Source: Streptomyces cinnabarinus
Lineage (GTDB): Bacteria; Actinomycetota; Actinomycetes; Streptomycetales; Streptomycetaceae
Reading direction: 5' to 3'
DNA length: 64,000 bases
Assembly: GCF_027270315.1 (NCBI RefSeq)
Contig: NZ_CP114413.1
Span: 5,952,001 to 6,016,000, forward strand
This document shows positions 1 to 7,379 of the stretch, piece by piece. Every line of letters begins with the position of its first letter. The stretch's first letter is position 1. A model generated the notes under the pieces. It did no database searches, was not told the origin of the DNA, and worked only from the letters and a program-made list of their open reading frames with translations. Position numbers and translations under genes: made by a program.

Positions 1-564
1 CTCTCCTTCCGCCGCTACGCCGCCGTCCGCGCCACCTACCGGCAGACCATCGCCTCCCTGGCCCGCGCCACCGAGGTCGCCGGGTACACCCCGGCCGGGC
101 ACGCCCGCCGGGTCGCCGCGCTGAGCCTCGCCGTCGGCCGGGACCTCGGCCTGTCCGGGGCCGAGCTGACCGTGCTGGAGTACGCCGCCCTGATGCACGA
201 CATCGGACAGCTCAGCCTGATCGACCCGGTCCCGGCCGGGGCGACCGCCGGGCTGCCCGTCGCCGAGCAGCGCCGGATAGCCCTCCTCGGCGGCGCCGTC
301 GTCCGGCAGACCGGGGTCGACGGCTCGGTCGCGGTGGTGGTGGAGCGGCAGGCCGACCCGTGCCGGGAACAGCCACTGGCCGCCCGGATCGTGCGGGCGG
401 TGAACGCCTACGAGGAGAAGGCGCAGGGAGCGGGTCCCGGCGGGCCGCTGAAGGCGCTGGAGGAGCTGAGACTGGGCACCGCGGGGGAGTACGCGCCGGA
501 GGTCGTGGAAGCCCTGGCCCGGGTGTTGTCAAGAGACTGTCTGACCTTGGGTCGGGTGGGGTAA
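1..564 (+). CDS. HD-domain metal-dependent phosphohydrolase, C-terminal part
   Basis: The frame is open from the first base of the window, so the N-terminus lies outside; 187 residues are visible. An HD signature is clear: a conserved His-Arg near residue 35, then HDIGQL around residue 62. HD and HD-GYP proteins hydrolyse phosphoester bonds, including cyclic di-GMP, using a dinuclear metal site. The full GYP motif is not evident, so a cyclic di-GMP role is only possible. A TPR gene follows on the same strand after about 117 nt. Confidence 0.75.
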   Translation, partial: LSFRRYAAVRATYRQTIASLARATEVAGYTPAGHARRVAALSLAVGRDLGLSGAELTVLEYAALMHDIGQLSLIDPVPAGATAGLPVAEQRRIALLGGAVVRQTGVDGSVAVVVERQADPCREQPLAARIVRAVNAYEEKAQGAGPGGPLKALEELRLGTAGEYAPEVVEALARVLSRDCLTLGRVG

Positions 565-681
565 CCCATGGGTAATGAGCGCCTCTCCAGCGGTCCGTGG
601 TTGGATGCGAAGGGAGAGGGTCTCCAGGAGGCTGTCCGGGGGCACAGCCGGCCCACTCCACGGAACTGGCAGGCGGGAATC

Positions 682-1662
682 GTGAGGATCTTCGGCAAGG
701 GACGGCACCGGCCCTCCGCCTCCTGGCGGCAGGCCACCGACCGCGCGTTCACGCTCATCGGCGATGGCCGGTACGAGGACGCGGGCGCGCTGCTGACACG
801 TGCCGCCGATCTGGAGCCCTGGCTGTCCGAGTCCTGGTTCAACCTCGCCCTGCTGCACAAGTTCCGGCACGACTGGGAGCAGGCGCGGGCGGCGGGCCTC
901 AGGGCCGTGGCGCTGCTCGACCGGGAGACCGGGGCGCCCGACTGGTGGAACGTTGGTATCGCGGCCACCGCCCTCCAGGACTGGCCGCTGGCCCGGCGGG
1001 CCTGGCAGGCCTACGGGCTGCGGGTGCCGGGCGGTGCCACCGACTCCGGCGAGCCGGTCGGCATGGACCTCGGCAGCGCGGCCGTACGGCTGTCCCCCGA
1101 GGGCGAGGCCGAGGTGGTGTGGGGGCGGCGGCTGGATCCCGCGCGGATCGAGGTGCTGTCCATTCCGCTGCCGTCGTCCGGGCGGCGCTGGGGCGAGGTC
1201 GTGCTGCACGACGGGGTCCCGCACGGCGAGCGGACCACCACGGCGGGGCACGCGTACCCCGTCTTCGACGAGATCGAGCTGTGGGCGCCGTCGCCGGTGC
1301 CGACCTGGGTGGTGCTGCTGGAGGCGGCGACCGAGGCGGACCGGGACGCGCTGGAGCAGCTCGCGGCGGACGCGGGTTTCGCGGCGGAGGACTGGTCTTC
1401 GTCGGTGCGGTTGCTGTGCCGGACGTGTTCCGAGTCCCGGATGCCGTCCGATGAAGGCGACGGGGAGCATCTGGATCCGCACGACCACAGTGAGCCGGGG
1501 CATCCCGGGCCGCTGGGGCACCGGACGGACGGGCAGTTGTGGGTGCCGGAGCGGGAATGCGGAGTGGCTGCGCCGGCTTCGCTGGTGCGGGGGTTGCTGG
1601 ACGGGTGGGTCGCGGATTCCCCTGACTCCCGGGACTGGCGGGACTTGGAAGAGGTCTGCTGA
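682..1662 (+). CDS. Tetratricopeptide-repeat protein
   Basis: 326 residues from a GTG start (MRIFGKGRHRP). An upstream ATG at 568 is in frame, but the sequence before the GTG reads as non-conserved and the lysine/arginine-rich start resembles Streptomyces relatives as I remember them. TPR-like helices occupy about residues 15-110 (FTLIGDGRYEDAGALL, then a WFNLALLHK block). The rest is a globular domain typical of conserved actinobacterial proteins of unknown function. It probably mediates protein contacts; no enzyme motif is visible. Confidence 0.75.
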   Translation: MRIFGKGRHRPSASWRQATDRAFTLIGDGRYEDAGALLTRAADLEPWLSESWFNLALLHKFRHDWEQARAAGLRAVALLDRETGAPDWWNVGIAATALQDWPLARRAWQAYGLRVPGGATDSGEPVGMDLGSAAVRLSPEGEAEVVWGRRLDPARIEVLSIPLPSSGRRWGEVVLHDGVPHGERTTTAGHAYPVFDEIELWAPSPVPTWVVLLEAATEADRDALEQLAADAGFAAEDWSSSVRLLCRTCSESRMPSDEGDGEHLDPHDHSEPGHPGPLGHRTDGQLWVPERECGVAAPASLVRGLLDGWVADSPDSRDWRDLEEVC

Positions 1663-1685
1663 GGTCGTTCTTCGGCTGAGGGCTC

Positions 1686-1732
1686 GTTGTGGCTGGTCGC
1701 GCAGTTCCCCGCGCCCCTGGCGGGGCGCTCCC
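1686..1732. repeat. Streptomyces-type intergenic GC hairpin repeat
   Basis: The segment GGCTGGTCGCGCAGTTCC followed by CGCGCCCC is a sequence I recognise as widespread between genes in Streptomyces. It forms a 7-bp stem (1711-1717 with 1722-1728) and lies between the TPR gene and peptide deformylase, where it could weaken read-through. The family assignment is from memory. Confidence 0.5.
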
Positions 1733-1788
1733 CTTACCCTGTATCCGCAGCAAACCCCTGTTTTTGTTTAGGAAGGCATACGTCGGTC

Positions 1789-2439
1789 ATGGCGCAGCAG
1801 GACACCGATCAGCAGCACGCGGGCGTGCTTCCCGTGGACGACGAGGGCTTCGTCATCGACACCGAGGAGACCGAGGAGCGCGAGAACGCCTGGCGTGAGC
1901 GGGGGACCTCACGGCCGATCACCGTGGTCGGCAACCCGGTGCTCCACAAGGAGTGCAAGGACGTCACCGAGTTCGGCCCCGAGCTGGACCAGCTGGTCGC
2001 GGACATGTTCGCCAGCCAGCGCACCGCCGAGGGCGTGGGCCTGGCCGCGAACCAGATCGGCGTCGACCTGAAGGTCTTCGTCTACGACTGCCAGGACGAC
2101 CAGGGCGATCGGCACGTCGGTGTCGTCTGCAACCCCAAGCTCGTCGACCTGCCCGCCGAGAAGCGCCGGCTGGACGACAGCAACGAGGGCTGCCTGTCGG
2201 TGCCGACCGCGTACGCGCCGCTCGCCCGGCCCGACTACGCCGAGGTAACCGGCCAGGACGAGAAGGGCAACCCGATCAAGCTCCGGGGCACCGGCTACTT
2301 CGCGCGCTGTTTGCAGCACGAGACGGATCATCTGTACGGCTATCTCTACATCGACCGGCTCTCCAAGCGGGAGCGCAAGGATGCGCTGCGGCAGATGGCC
2401 GAGAACGAGCCGCGCTACCCGGTGGTGGCAAACGACTGA
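1789..2439 (+). CDS. def: Peptide deformylase
   Basis: 216 residues. It removes the formyl group from the N-terminal methionine of nascent proteins in the cytoplasm, using a metal ion. All three family motifs are present: GVGLAANQIG, EGCLSVP (metal-binding Cys) and QHETDHLYG (two metal-binding His and the catalytic Glu). The start is ATG with AGGAAGG about 12 nt upstream; the in-frame codons before it (from 1687) fall in an intergenic repeat. An acidic N-terminal extension of about 45 residues precedes the core. Streptomyces carry several deformylase copies, so this one need not be the only one. Confidence 0.93.
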   Translation: MAQQDTDQQHAGVLPVDDEGFVIDTEETEERENAWRERGTSRPITVVGNPVLHKECKDVTEFGPELDQLVADMFASQRTAEGVGLAANQIGVDLKVFVYDCQDDQGDRHVGVVCNPKLVDLPAEKRRLDDSNEGCLSVPTAYAPLARPDYAEVTGQDEKGNPIKLRGTGYFARCLQHETDHLYGYLYIDRLSKRERKDALRQMAENEPRYPVVAND

Positions 2440-2721
2440 CTTCCCTCAAGCCCCATGCGCACGGCGTCTGTTCAGGAACCTCCCTTCTTGACCAGGCGCC
2501 GTTCGTCTGTGCGTCGTATGTTCGAGCCCATGTGCCTATCTACTGATCCATAATCAGTCACACAAGGGGAGATTCTCGGCACGGTGGGGTAGTGAATGGA
2601 GCAAATCCGTTCCCAGATCGGTCAGTTGTAGTGCTGAATGGGAAGTGCGGGGATACGCAACGGCGCACGCCCGGCACGGCGGGAGGGGTGTGCGCAACTG
2701 GCGGCTGAGAGGGGTTTGTTC

Positions 2722-3807
2722 GTGCATGCTTTCTCACACAGCACCACATCGACGCCGACTGCGGTCGCGGTCCCACCATCGCTGTGTCTCCCGGTGATCG
2801 AGACGGCGTTTCCCAGGCACCTTCATCCATATTGGCCCAGGCTTCAGGAGAAGACACGCACCTGGCTGCTGGAAAAACGCCTCATGCCGGCGGACAAGGT
2901 GGAGGAATATGCCGATGGCCTTTGCTACACCGACCTCATGGCGGGGTACTACATTGGCGCCCCCGACGAGGTACTGCAGGCGATTGCGGACTACAGCGCG
3001 TGGTTCTTCGTCTGGGACGACCGGCACGACCGTGACATCGTGCACCGCCGCCCGTCCGCTTGGCGGCGGTTGAGGTTCCGGTTGCATGCGGCCCTCGCCT
3101 CTCCCGAGGACCACCTGCATCACGAGGATCCGCTGGTGGCCGGGTTCGCGGAGAGTATGACGCGGCTGTACTCGTTCCTGCCGCCGAGCTGGAACGCCCG
3201 GTTCGCCCGGCACTTCCACGCGGTGATCGAGGCCTACGACCGGGAATTCCACAACCGCACCAATGGTGTCATCCCCACCGTCGAGGAATACCTCGCCCTG
3301 CGTCGTCTCACCTTCGCCCACTGGATCTGGACCGACCTGCTGGAGCCGAGCGCCGGACGTGAACTACCGGACTCGGTGCGGAAACACCCGGCATATCGGC
3401 GGGCGGCGTTGCTGAGCCAGGAATTCGCCGCCTGGTACAACGATCTCTGCTCGCTGCCCAAGGAAATAGCGGGCGATGAGGTCCACAATCTCGGAATCAG
3501 TCTCATCAAACATGAGGGGCTGACCCTGGAAGAATCCGTGATGGAAGTAAGGCACCGTGTCACGGAATGCATATCCGAATTCCAGGTCGCCGAACGGGCC
3601 GCCCTTCGGTTCGCCGACGATCTCGCCGACGGCACCCTGCGGGGAAAGGAAATGAGTGCCGCCGTACGGGCCTGTGTCTGCAATATGCGGAACTGGTTCA
3701 GCACCGTCTACTGGTTCCACCACGAGTCCGGCCGGTACATGGTCGACAACTGGGACGACCGGTCCACGCCCCCGTACGTCAACAACGAAGCGGCAGGTGA
3801 GAAATGA
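2722..3807 (+). CDS. cyc1: Epi-isozizaene synthase (class I sesquiterpene cyclase)
   Basis: 361 residues from a GTG start, the same length as the S. coelicolor enzyme SCO5222 and nearly identical to it as I remember it. It cyclises farnesyl diphosphate to (+)-epi-isozizaene, the first step of albaflavenone synthesis. The metal-binding motifs are intact: the aspartate-rich D99-D-R-H-D103 and the NSE triad N240/S244/E248 in NDLCSLPKE. Upstream in-frame codons from 2638 are Arg/Gly-rich and were rejected. The stop overlaps the start of the P450 gene (ATGA), so the two are probably translationally coupled. Confidence 0.95.
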   Translation: MHAFSHSTTSTPTAVAVPPSLCLPVIETAFPRHLHPYWPRLQEKTRTWLLEKRLMPADKVEEYADGLCYTDLMAGYYIGAPDEVLQAIADYSAWFFVWDDRHDRDIVHRRPSAWRRLRFRLHAALASPEDHLHHEDPLVAGFAESMTRLYSFLPPSWNARFARHFHAVIEAYDREFHNRTNGVIPTVEEYLALRRLTFAHWIWTDLLEPSAGRELPDSVRKHPAYRRAALLSQEFAAWYNDLCSLPKEIAGDEVHNLGISLIKHEGLTLEESVMEVRHRVTECISEFQVAERAALRFADDLADGTLRGKEMSAAVRACVCNMRNWFSTVYWFHHESGRYMVDNWDDRSTPPYVNNEAAGEK

Positions 3808-5180
3808 CCGTCGAGTCTGTGAGGCCCGAAACGCAGATATATGCGGAATCCGAGCTGCGTGAGCCGCCCGTGGCGGGCGGTGGTGTTCCGCTGCTCGGGC
3901 ACGGCTGGAAGCTGGTGCGCGATCCGCTCTCCTTCATGGCCGCCCTGCGGGAGCACGGCGACGTGGTCCGGCTGAAGCTGGGACCGAAGACGGTGTACGC
4001 GGTCACCACGCCGGACCTCACCGGCGCGCTGGCCCTGTCTCCGGACTTCAAGATCGACGGGCCGCTCTGGGAGTCCCTCGAAGCCCTGCTCGGCAAGGAG
4101 GGTGTGGCCACCGCGAACGGCACCCGGCACCGGCGCCAGCGACGCACCATCCAGCCCGCGTTCCGGCTCGACGCCATCCCCGCGTACGGGCCGATCATGG
4201 AGGAGGAGGCGCACGCGCTGACCGTGCGCTGGCGGCCCGGCGAGACGGTCGACTGCACCTCGGAGTCGTTCCGGGTGGCCGTCCGGATCGCCGCCCGCTG
4301 TCTGCTGCGCGGCGACTGCATGGACGAGCGCGCCGAGCGGTTGTGCGTTGCTCTTGCCACCGTCTTCCGTGGTATGTACCGCAGGATGGTGATACCGGCC
4401 GGACCGCTCTACCGGCTGCCGCTTCCGCCCAACCGCAAATTCAACCGGGCCCTGGCCGATTTGCATGCGCTGGTCGACGAGATCGTCGCCGAGCGGCGGG
4501 CATCTGGTCAAAGGCCGGACGATTTGCTGACGGCATTGCTGGAGGCGAAGGACGAGAATGGCGAGCCGATCGGGGAACAGGAGATCCACGACCAGGTGGT
4601 CGCGATACTCACCCCGGGAAGCGAAACCGTGGCGTCCACGATCATGTGGCTGCTGCAAGTGCTGACGGAACATCCGGAGCACGCCGACCGGGTCGCCGCG
4701 GAGGTCGAATCCGTCACCGGTGGCCGGCCCGTCGCATTCGAGGACGTCCGGAAGCTCCGGCACACCAACAATGTCGTCGTCGAGGCCATGCGTTTGCGCC
4801 CGGCCGTCTGGATATTGACGCGCCGGGCGGTGACCGACACCGAGCTCGGCGGGTATCGCATTCCGGCAGGCGCTGACATCGTATACAGCCCGTATGCGAT
4901 CCAGCGGGACCCGAACTCGTACGCCGACAACCTCCGGTTCGATCCCGACCGCTGGCTTCCGGAACGCGTGAAGGACGTGCCGAAATACGCCATGAGCCCC
5001 TTCAGTGTGGGCAACCGCAAGTGCCCGAGCGACCACTTCTCCATGGCTCAGCTGACGCTGATCACGGCGGCGGTGGCCACGAAGTACCGCTTCGAGCAGG
5101 TGTCCGGATCCAACGACGCCACCCGGGTGGGCATCACGCTCCGTCCGCACGACCTGCTGCTCAGGCCGGTGCCCCGGTGA
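3804..5180 (+). CDS. cyp170A1: Cytochrome P450 CYP170A-type, epi-isozizaene oxidase
   Basis: 458 residues. It should oxidise epi-isozizaene via albaflavenols to the antibiotic albaflavenone. P450 landmarks: I-helix TPGSET (270-275), E327-x-x-R330, and heme loop F400-x-x-G403-x-R405-x-C407. The residues after the heme Cys are Pro-Ser-Asp instead of the usual x-Gly, a CYP170 peculiarity. In S. coelicolor CYP170A1 a second, farnesene synthase activity uses a DDxxD motif; the aligned stretch here reads DENGE at 250-254, so that activity may be absent. It starts inside the cyclase stop codon and ends 4 nt from the convergent regulator gene. Confidence 0.93.
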   Translation: MTVESVRPETQIYAESELREPPVAGGGVPLLGHGWKLVRDPLSFMAALREHGDVVRLKLGPKTVYAVTTPDLTGALALSPDFKIDGPLWESLEALLGKEGVATANGTRHRRQRRTIQPAFRLDAIPAYGPIMEEEAHALTVRWRPGETVDCTSESFRVAVRIAARCLLRGDCMDERAERLCVALATVFRGMYRRMVIPAGPLYRLPLPPNRKFNRALADLHALVDEIVAERRASGQRPDDLLTALLEAKDENGEPIGEQEIHDQVVAILTPGSETVASTIMWLLQVLTEHPEHADRVAAEVESVTGGRPVAFEDVRKLRHTNNVVVEAMRLRPAVWILTRRAVTDTELGGYRIPAGADIVYSPYAIQRDPNSYADNLRFDPDRWLPERVKDVPKYAMSPFSVGNRKCPSDHFSMAQLTLITAAVATKYRFEQVSGSNDATRVGITLRPHDLLLRPVPR

Positions 5181-5184
5181 CGGC

Positions 5185-6150
5185 TCAGGCCGCTTCCGGG
5201 CCCCGGAAGGTACGCCGGTAGGCGTTCGGGCCGATCCCCAGCGCACGTACGAACTGGTGGCGCAGCGCGGCGGCCGTACCGAACCCGGTGCGGCCCGCCA
5301 CCGCGTCCACCGTCTCGTCCGTCGTCTCCAGCAACTGCTGGGCCAGCAGTACCCGTTGGCGCAGGATCCAGCGGTACGGCGTGGTGCCGGTCTCCTGCTG
5401 GAAACGGCGGGCGAAGGTGCGCGGGGACATATGCGCGAGGTCGGCGAGCTGCTCGACGGTGACCTCCTCGTCGAGATGCCGCTCCATCCAGGTCAGGACA
5501 TCGCCGACCGTGTCGCACTGGGAGCGGGGCAGCGGGCGGTCGATGTACTGCGCCTGCCCGCCGTCCCGGTGCGGCGGTACCACCATGCGCCGGGCGATGG
5601 CGTTGGCGACCTCCGTGCCCTGCTCCTTGCGCACCAGGTGCAGACAGGCGTCGATCCCGGCGGCCGTGCCCGCCGAGGTGATCACCGGGTCCTCGTCCAC
5701 GTACAGCACATCGGGCTCGACGACCGCGCGCGGGAAGCGCCGGGCCAGCTCCTCGGCCTGCTTCCAGTGCACCGCGCAGCGCCGCCCGTCCAGCAGTCCC
5801 GCGGCGCCCAGCACGAAGACGCCGGAACAGACGCTGAGCACCCGGGCCCCGCGGTCGACGGCCCGCACCAGGGCGTCCAGCAGCGCGGGCGGATAGTCCC
5901 GGCCGATGTAGTCGCTGCCCGCCGGCACCGCGATCAGATCGGCCTCGTCGAGCCGGTCCAGGCCGTACGGCGTGGACACCGTGAACCCCGGGACGTGCGT
6001 GGCGAGGTCCGGGCCCTCCGCCGAGACGACCGCGAAGTCGTACACCGGAAGCCCCTCGTCACTGCGGTCGAGTCCGAAGACCTCGCAGACGACCCCGAGT
6101 TCGAAGGGATGCGCACCGTCGAGCAGGGCGACAGCCACGTTCTTCAGCAT
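5185..6150 (-). CDS. nrdS: GlxA-family AraC regulator, probable NrdS
   Basis: 321 residues. The N-terminal half is a DJ-1/PfpI-like domain with a VCSGVF elbow followed by AGLLDGRR. The C-terminal 110 residues hold an AraC double helix-turn-helix (HMSPRTFARRFQQETGTTP). It lies downstream of nrdA-nrdB on the same strand; in S. coelicolor the third gene of the nrdABS operon, nrdS, encodes an AraC-like protein, so I infer the same identity. A 215-nt gap separates it from nrdB, larger than expected for tight coupling, and it may have its own promoter. Confidence 0.75.
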   Translation of the reverse strand: MLKNVAVALLDGAHPFELGVVCEVFGLDRSDEGLPVYDFAVVSAEGPDLATHVPGFTVSTPYGLDRLDEADLIAVPAGSDYIGRDYPPALLDALVRAVDRGARVLSVCSGVFVLGAAGLLDGRRCAVHWKQAEELARRFPRAVVEPDVLYVDEDPVITSAGTAAGIDACLHLVRKEQGTEVANAIARRMVVPPHRDGGQAQYIDRPLPRSQCDTVGDVLTWMERHLDEEVTVEQLADLAHMSPRTFARRFQQETGTTPYRWILRQRVLLAQQLLETTDETVDAVAGRTGFGTAAALRHQFVRALGIGPNAYRRTFRGPEAA

Positions 6151-6243
6151 GGAGCCCAGTCTGCCACGTCTATGGCAGTAATTCGATGCTGTACGGCAGT
6201 CCTGCCACTGTCAGGAGTGTCCTCGGCGTACGACGATTACCGC

Positions 6244-6453
6244 ATGGACGCACTCCTCGGAACTCTGACCGTGACCGTTCTCTTCCTCCTCCTCGCCGCC
6301 CCGGCGCTCATGGGCCTGGTCCACGAGCGCCGGATCGACCGCCAGCTGCGGGCGGCCCGCCCGACTCAGAAGTCCTCGTCGAGGTCGACCGTGCCCTCCA
6401 CCGCGACCTGGTACGCCGAAGGACGCCGCTCGAAGAAGTTGGTGAGCTCCTGA
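6244..6453 (+). CDS. Possible small single-span membrane protein
   Basis: 69 codons: a strongly hydrophobic N-terminal helix (TLTVTVLFLLLAAPALMGLV, residues 7-26) followed by a basic stretch. It lies in the gap between nrdB and the AraC gene, on the opposite strand, and its last 29 codons are antisense to the nrdB 3' end. That tail (Ser/Arg-rich) looks like antisense by-product, so only about the first 40 residues are convincing. No family recognised. Confidence 0.35.
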   Translation: MDALLGTLTVTVLFLLLAAPALMGLVHERRIDRQLRAARPTQKSSSRSTVPSTATWYAEGRRSKKLVSS

Positions 6454-7379
6454 ACCCCCTGCAACTCCATGAAGGAGAAGGGGTTCTCCGAGCCGTACAC
6501 CGGAGCGAAGCCGAGCCGGGTCAGCCGCTGGTCGGCGACGCACTCCAGGTACTGCCGCATGGAGTCGGTGTTCATGCCCGGGAGGCCGTCACCGCACAGG
6601 TCGCGCGCGAACTGCAGCTCGGCCTCGACGGCCTCCCGCAGCATGTCGGTGACCTGCTGCCGGAGCTGGTCGTCGAAGAGCTCCGGCTCCTCCTTGCGGA
6701 CCGTGTCCACGACGTCGAAGGCGAAGCTCATGTGCATCGTCTCGTCACGGAACACCCAGTTGGTGCCGGTGGCCAGACCGTGCAGCAGACCCCGGCTGCG
6801 GAACCAGTAGACGTACGCGAAGGCGCCGTAGAAGAACAGGCCCTCGATGCACGCGGCGAAGCAGATCAGGTTGAGCAGGAAGCGGCGGCGGTCGGCCTGG
6901 GACTCCAGGCGGTCCAGCTTCTCGACCTCGTTGATCCACTTGAAGCAGAACCCGGCCTTCTCGCGGATGGAGGGGATGTTCTCGACGGCGTCGAAGGCCG
7001 CCGCCCTGTCCTCCGGGTCGGGCAGGTAGGTGTCGAGCAGCGTCAGATAGAACTGGACGTGCACGGCCTCCTCGAAGAGCTGTCGGGACAGATACAGCCG
7101 CGCCTCGGGGGAGTTGATGTGCTTGTACAGCGTCAGCACCAGGTTGTTCGCGACGATCGAGTCACCGGTCGCGAAGAAGGCGACCAGCCGGCCGATGAGG
7201 TGCTGCTCGGCGGGCGTCAGCTTGGCGAGATCGGCCACGTCCGAGTGGAGGTCGACCTCCTCCACGGTCCAGGTGTTCTTGATGGCGTCCCGGTAGCGCT
7301 CGTAGAAGTCGGGGTAGCGCATGGGGCGCAGGGTCAGCTCGAAGCCCGGGTCGAGCAGGTTCTTGGTGTCGCTGGACAT
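6366..7379 (-). CDS. nrdB: Ribonucleotide reductase class Ia, small (radical) subunit
   Basis: 337 residues from the ATG at 7379, overlapping the nrdA stop by one base (TAATG). It houses the diiron-tyrosyl radical that activates the large subunit. All expected residues are visible: D73 (GDSIVANN), E104 and H107 (FEEAVH), radical tyrosine Y111, E179, and E213/H216 (RDETMH). Retention of the tyrosine argues for a standard class Ia/Ib-type radical rather than the Tyr-less class Ic. Its expression should follow the riboswitch upstream of nrdA. Confidence 0.95.
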   Translation of the reverse strand: MSSDTKNLLDPGFELTLRPMRYPDFYERYRDAIKNTWTVEEVDLHSDVADLAKLTPAEQHLIGRLVAFFATGDSIVANNLVLTLYKHINSPEARLYLSRQLFEEAVHVQFYLTLLDTYLPDPEDRAAAFDAVENIPSIREKAGFCFKWINEVEKLDRLESQADRRRFLLNLICFAACIEGLFFYGAFAYVYWFRSRGLLHGLATGTNWVFRDETMHMSFAFDVVDTVRKEEPELFDDQLRQQVTDMLREAVEAELQFARDLCGDGLPGMNTDSMRQYLECVADQRLTRLGFAPVYGSENPFSFMELQGVQELTNFFERRPSAYQVAVEGTVDLDEDF

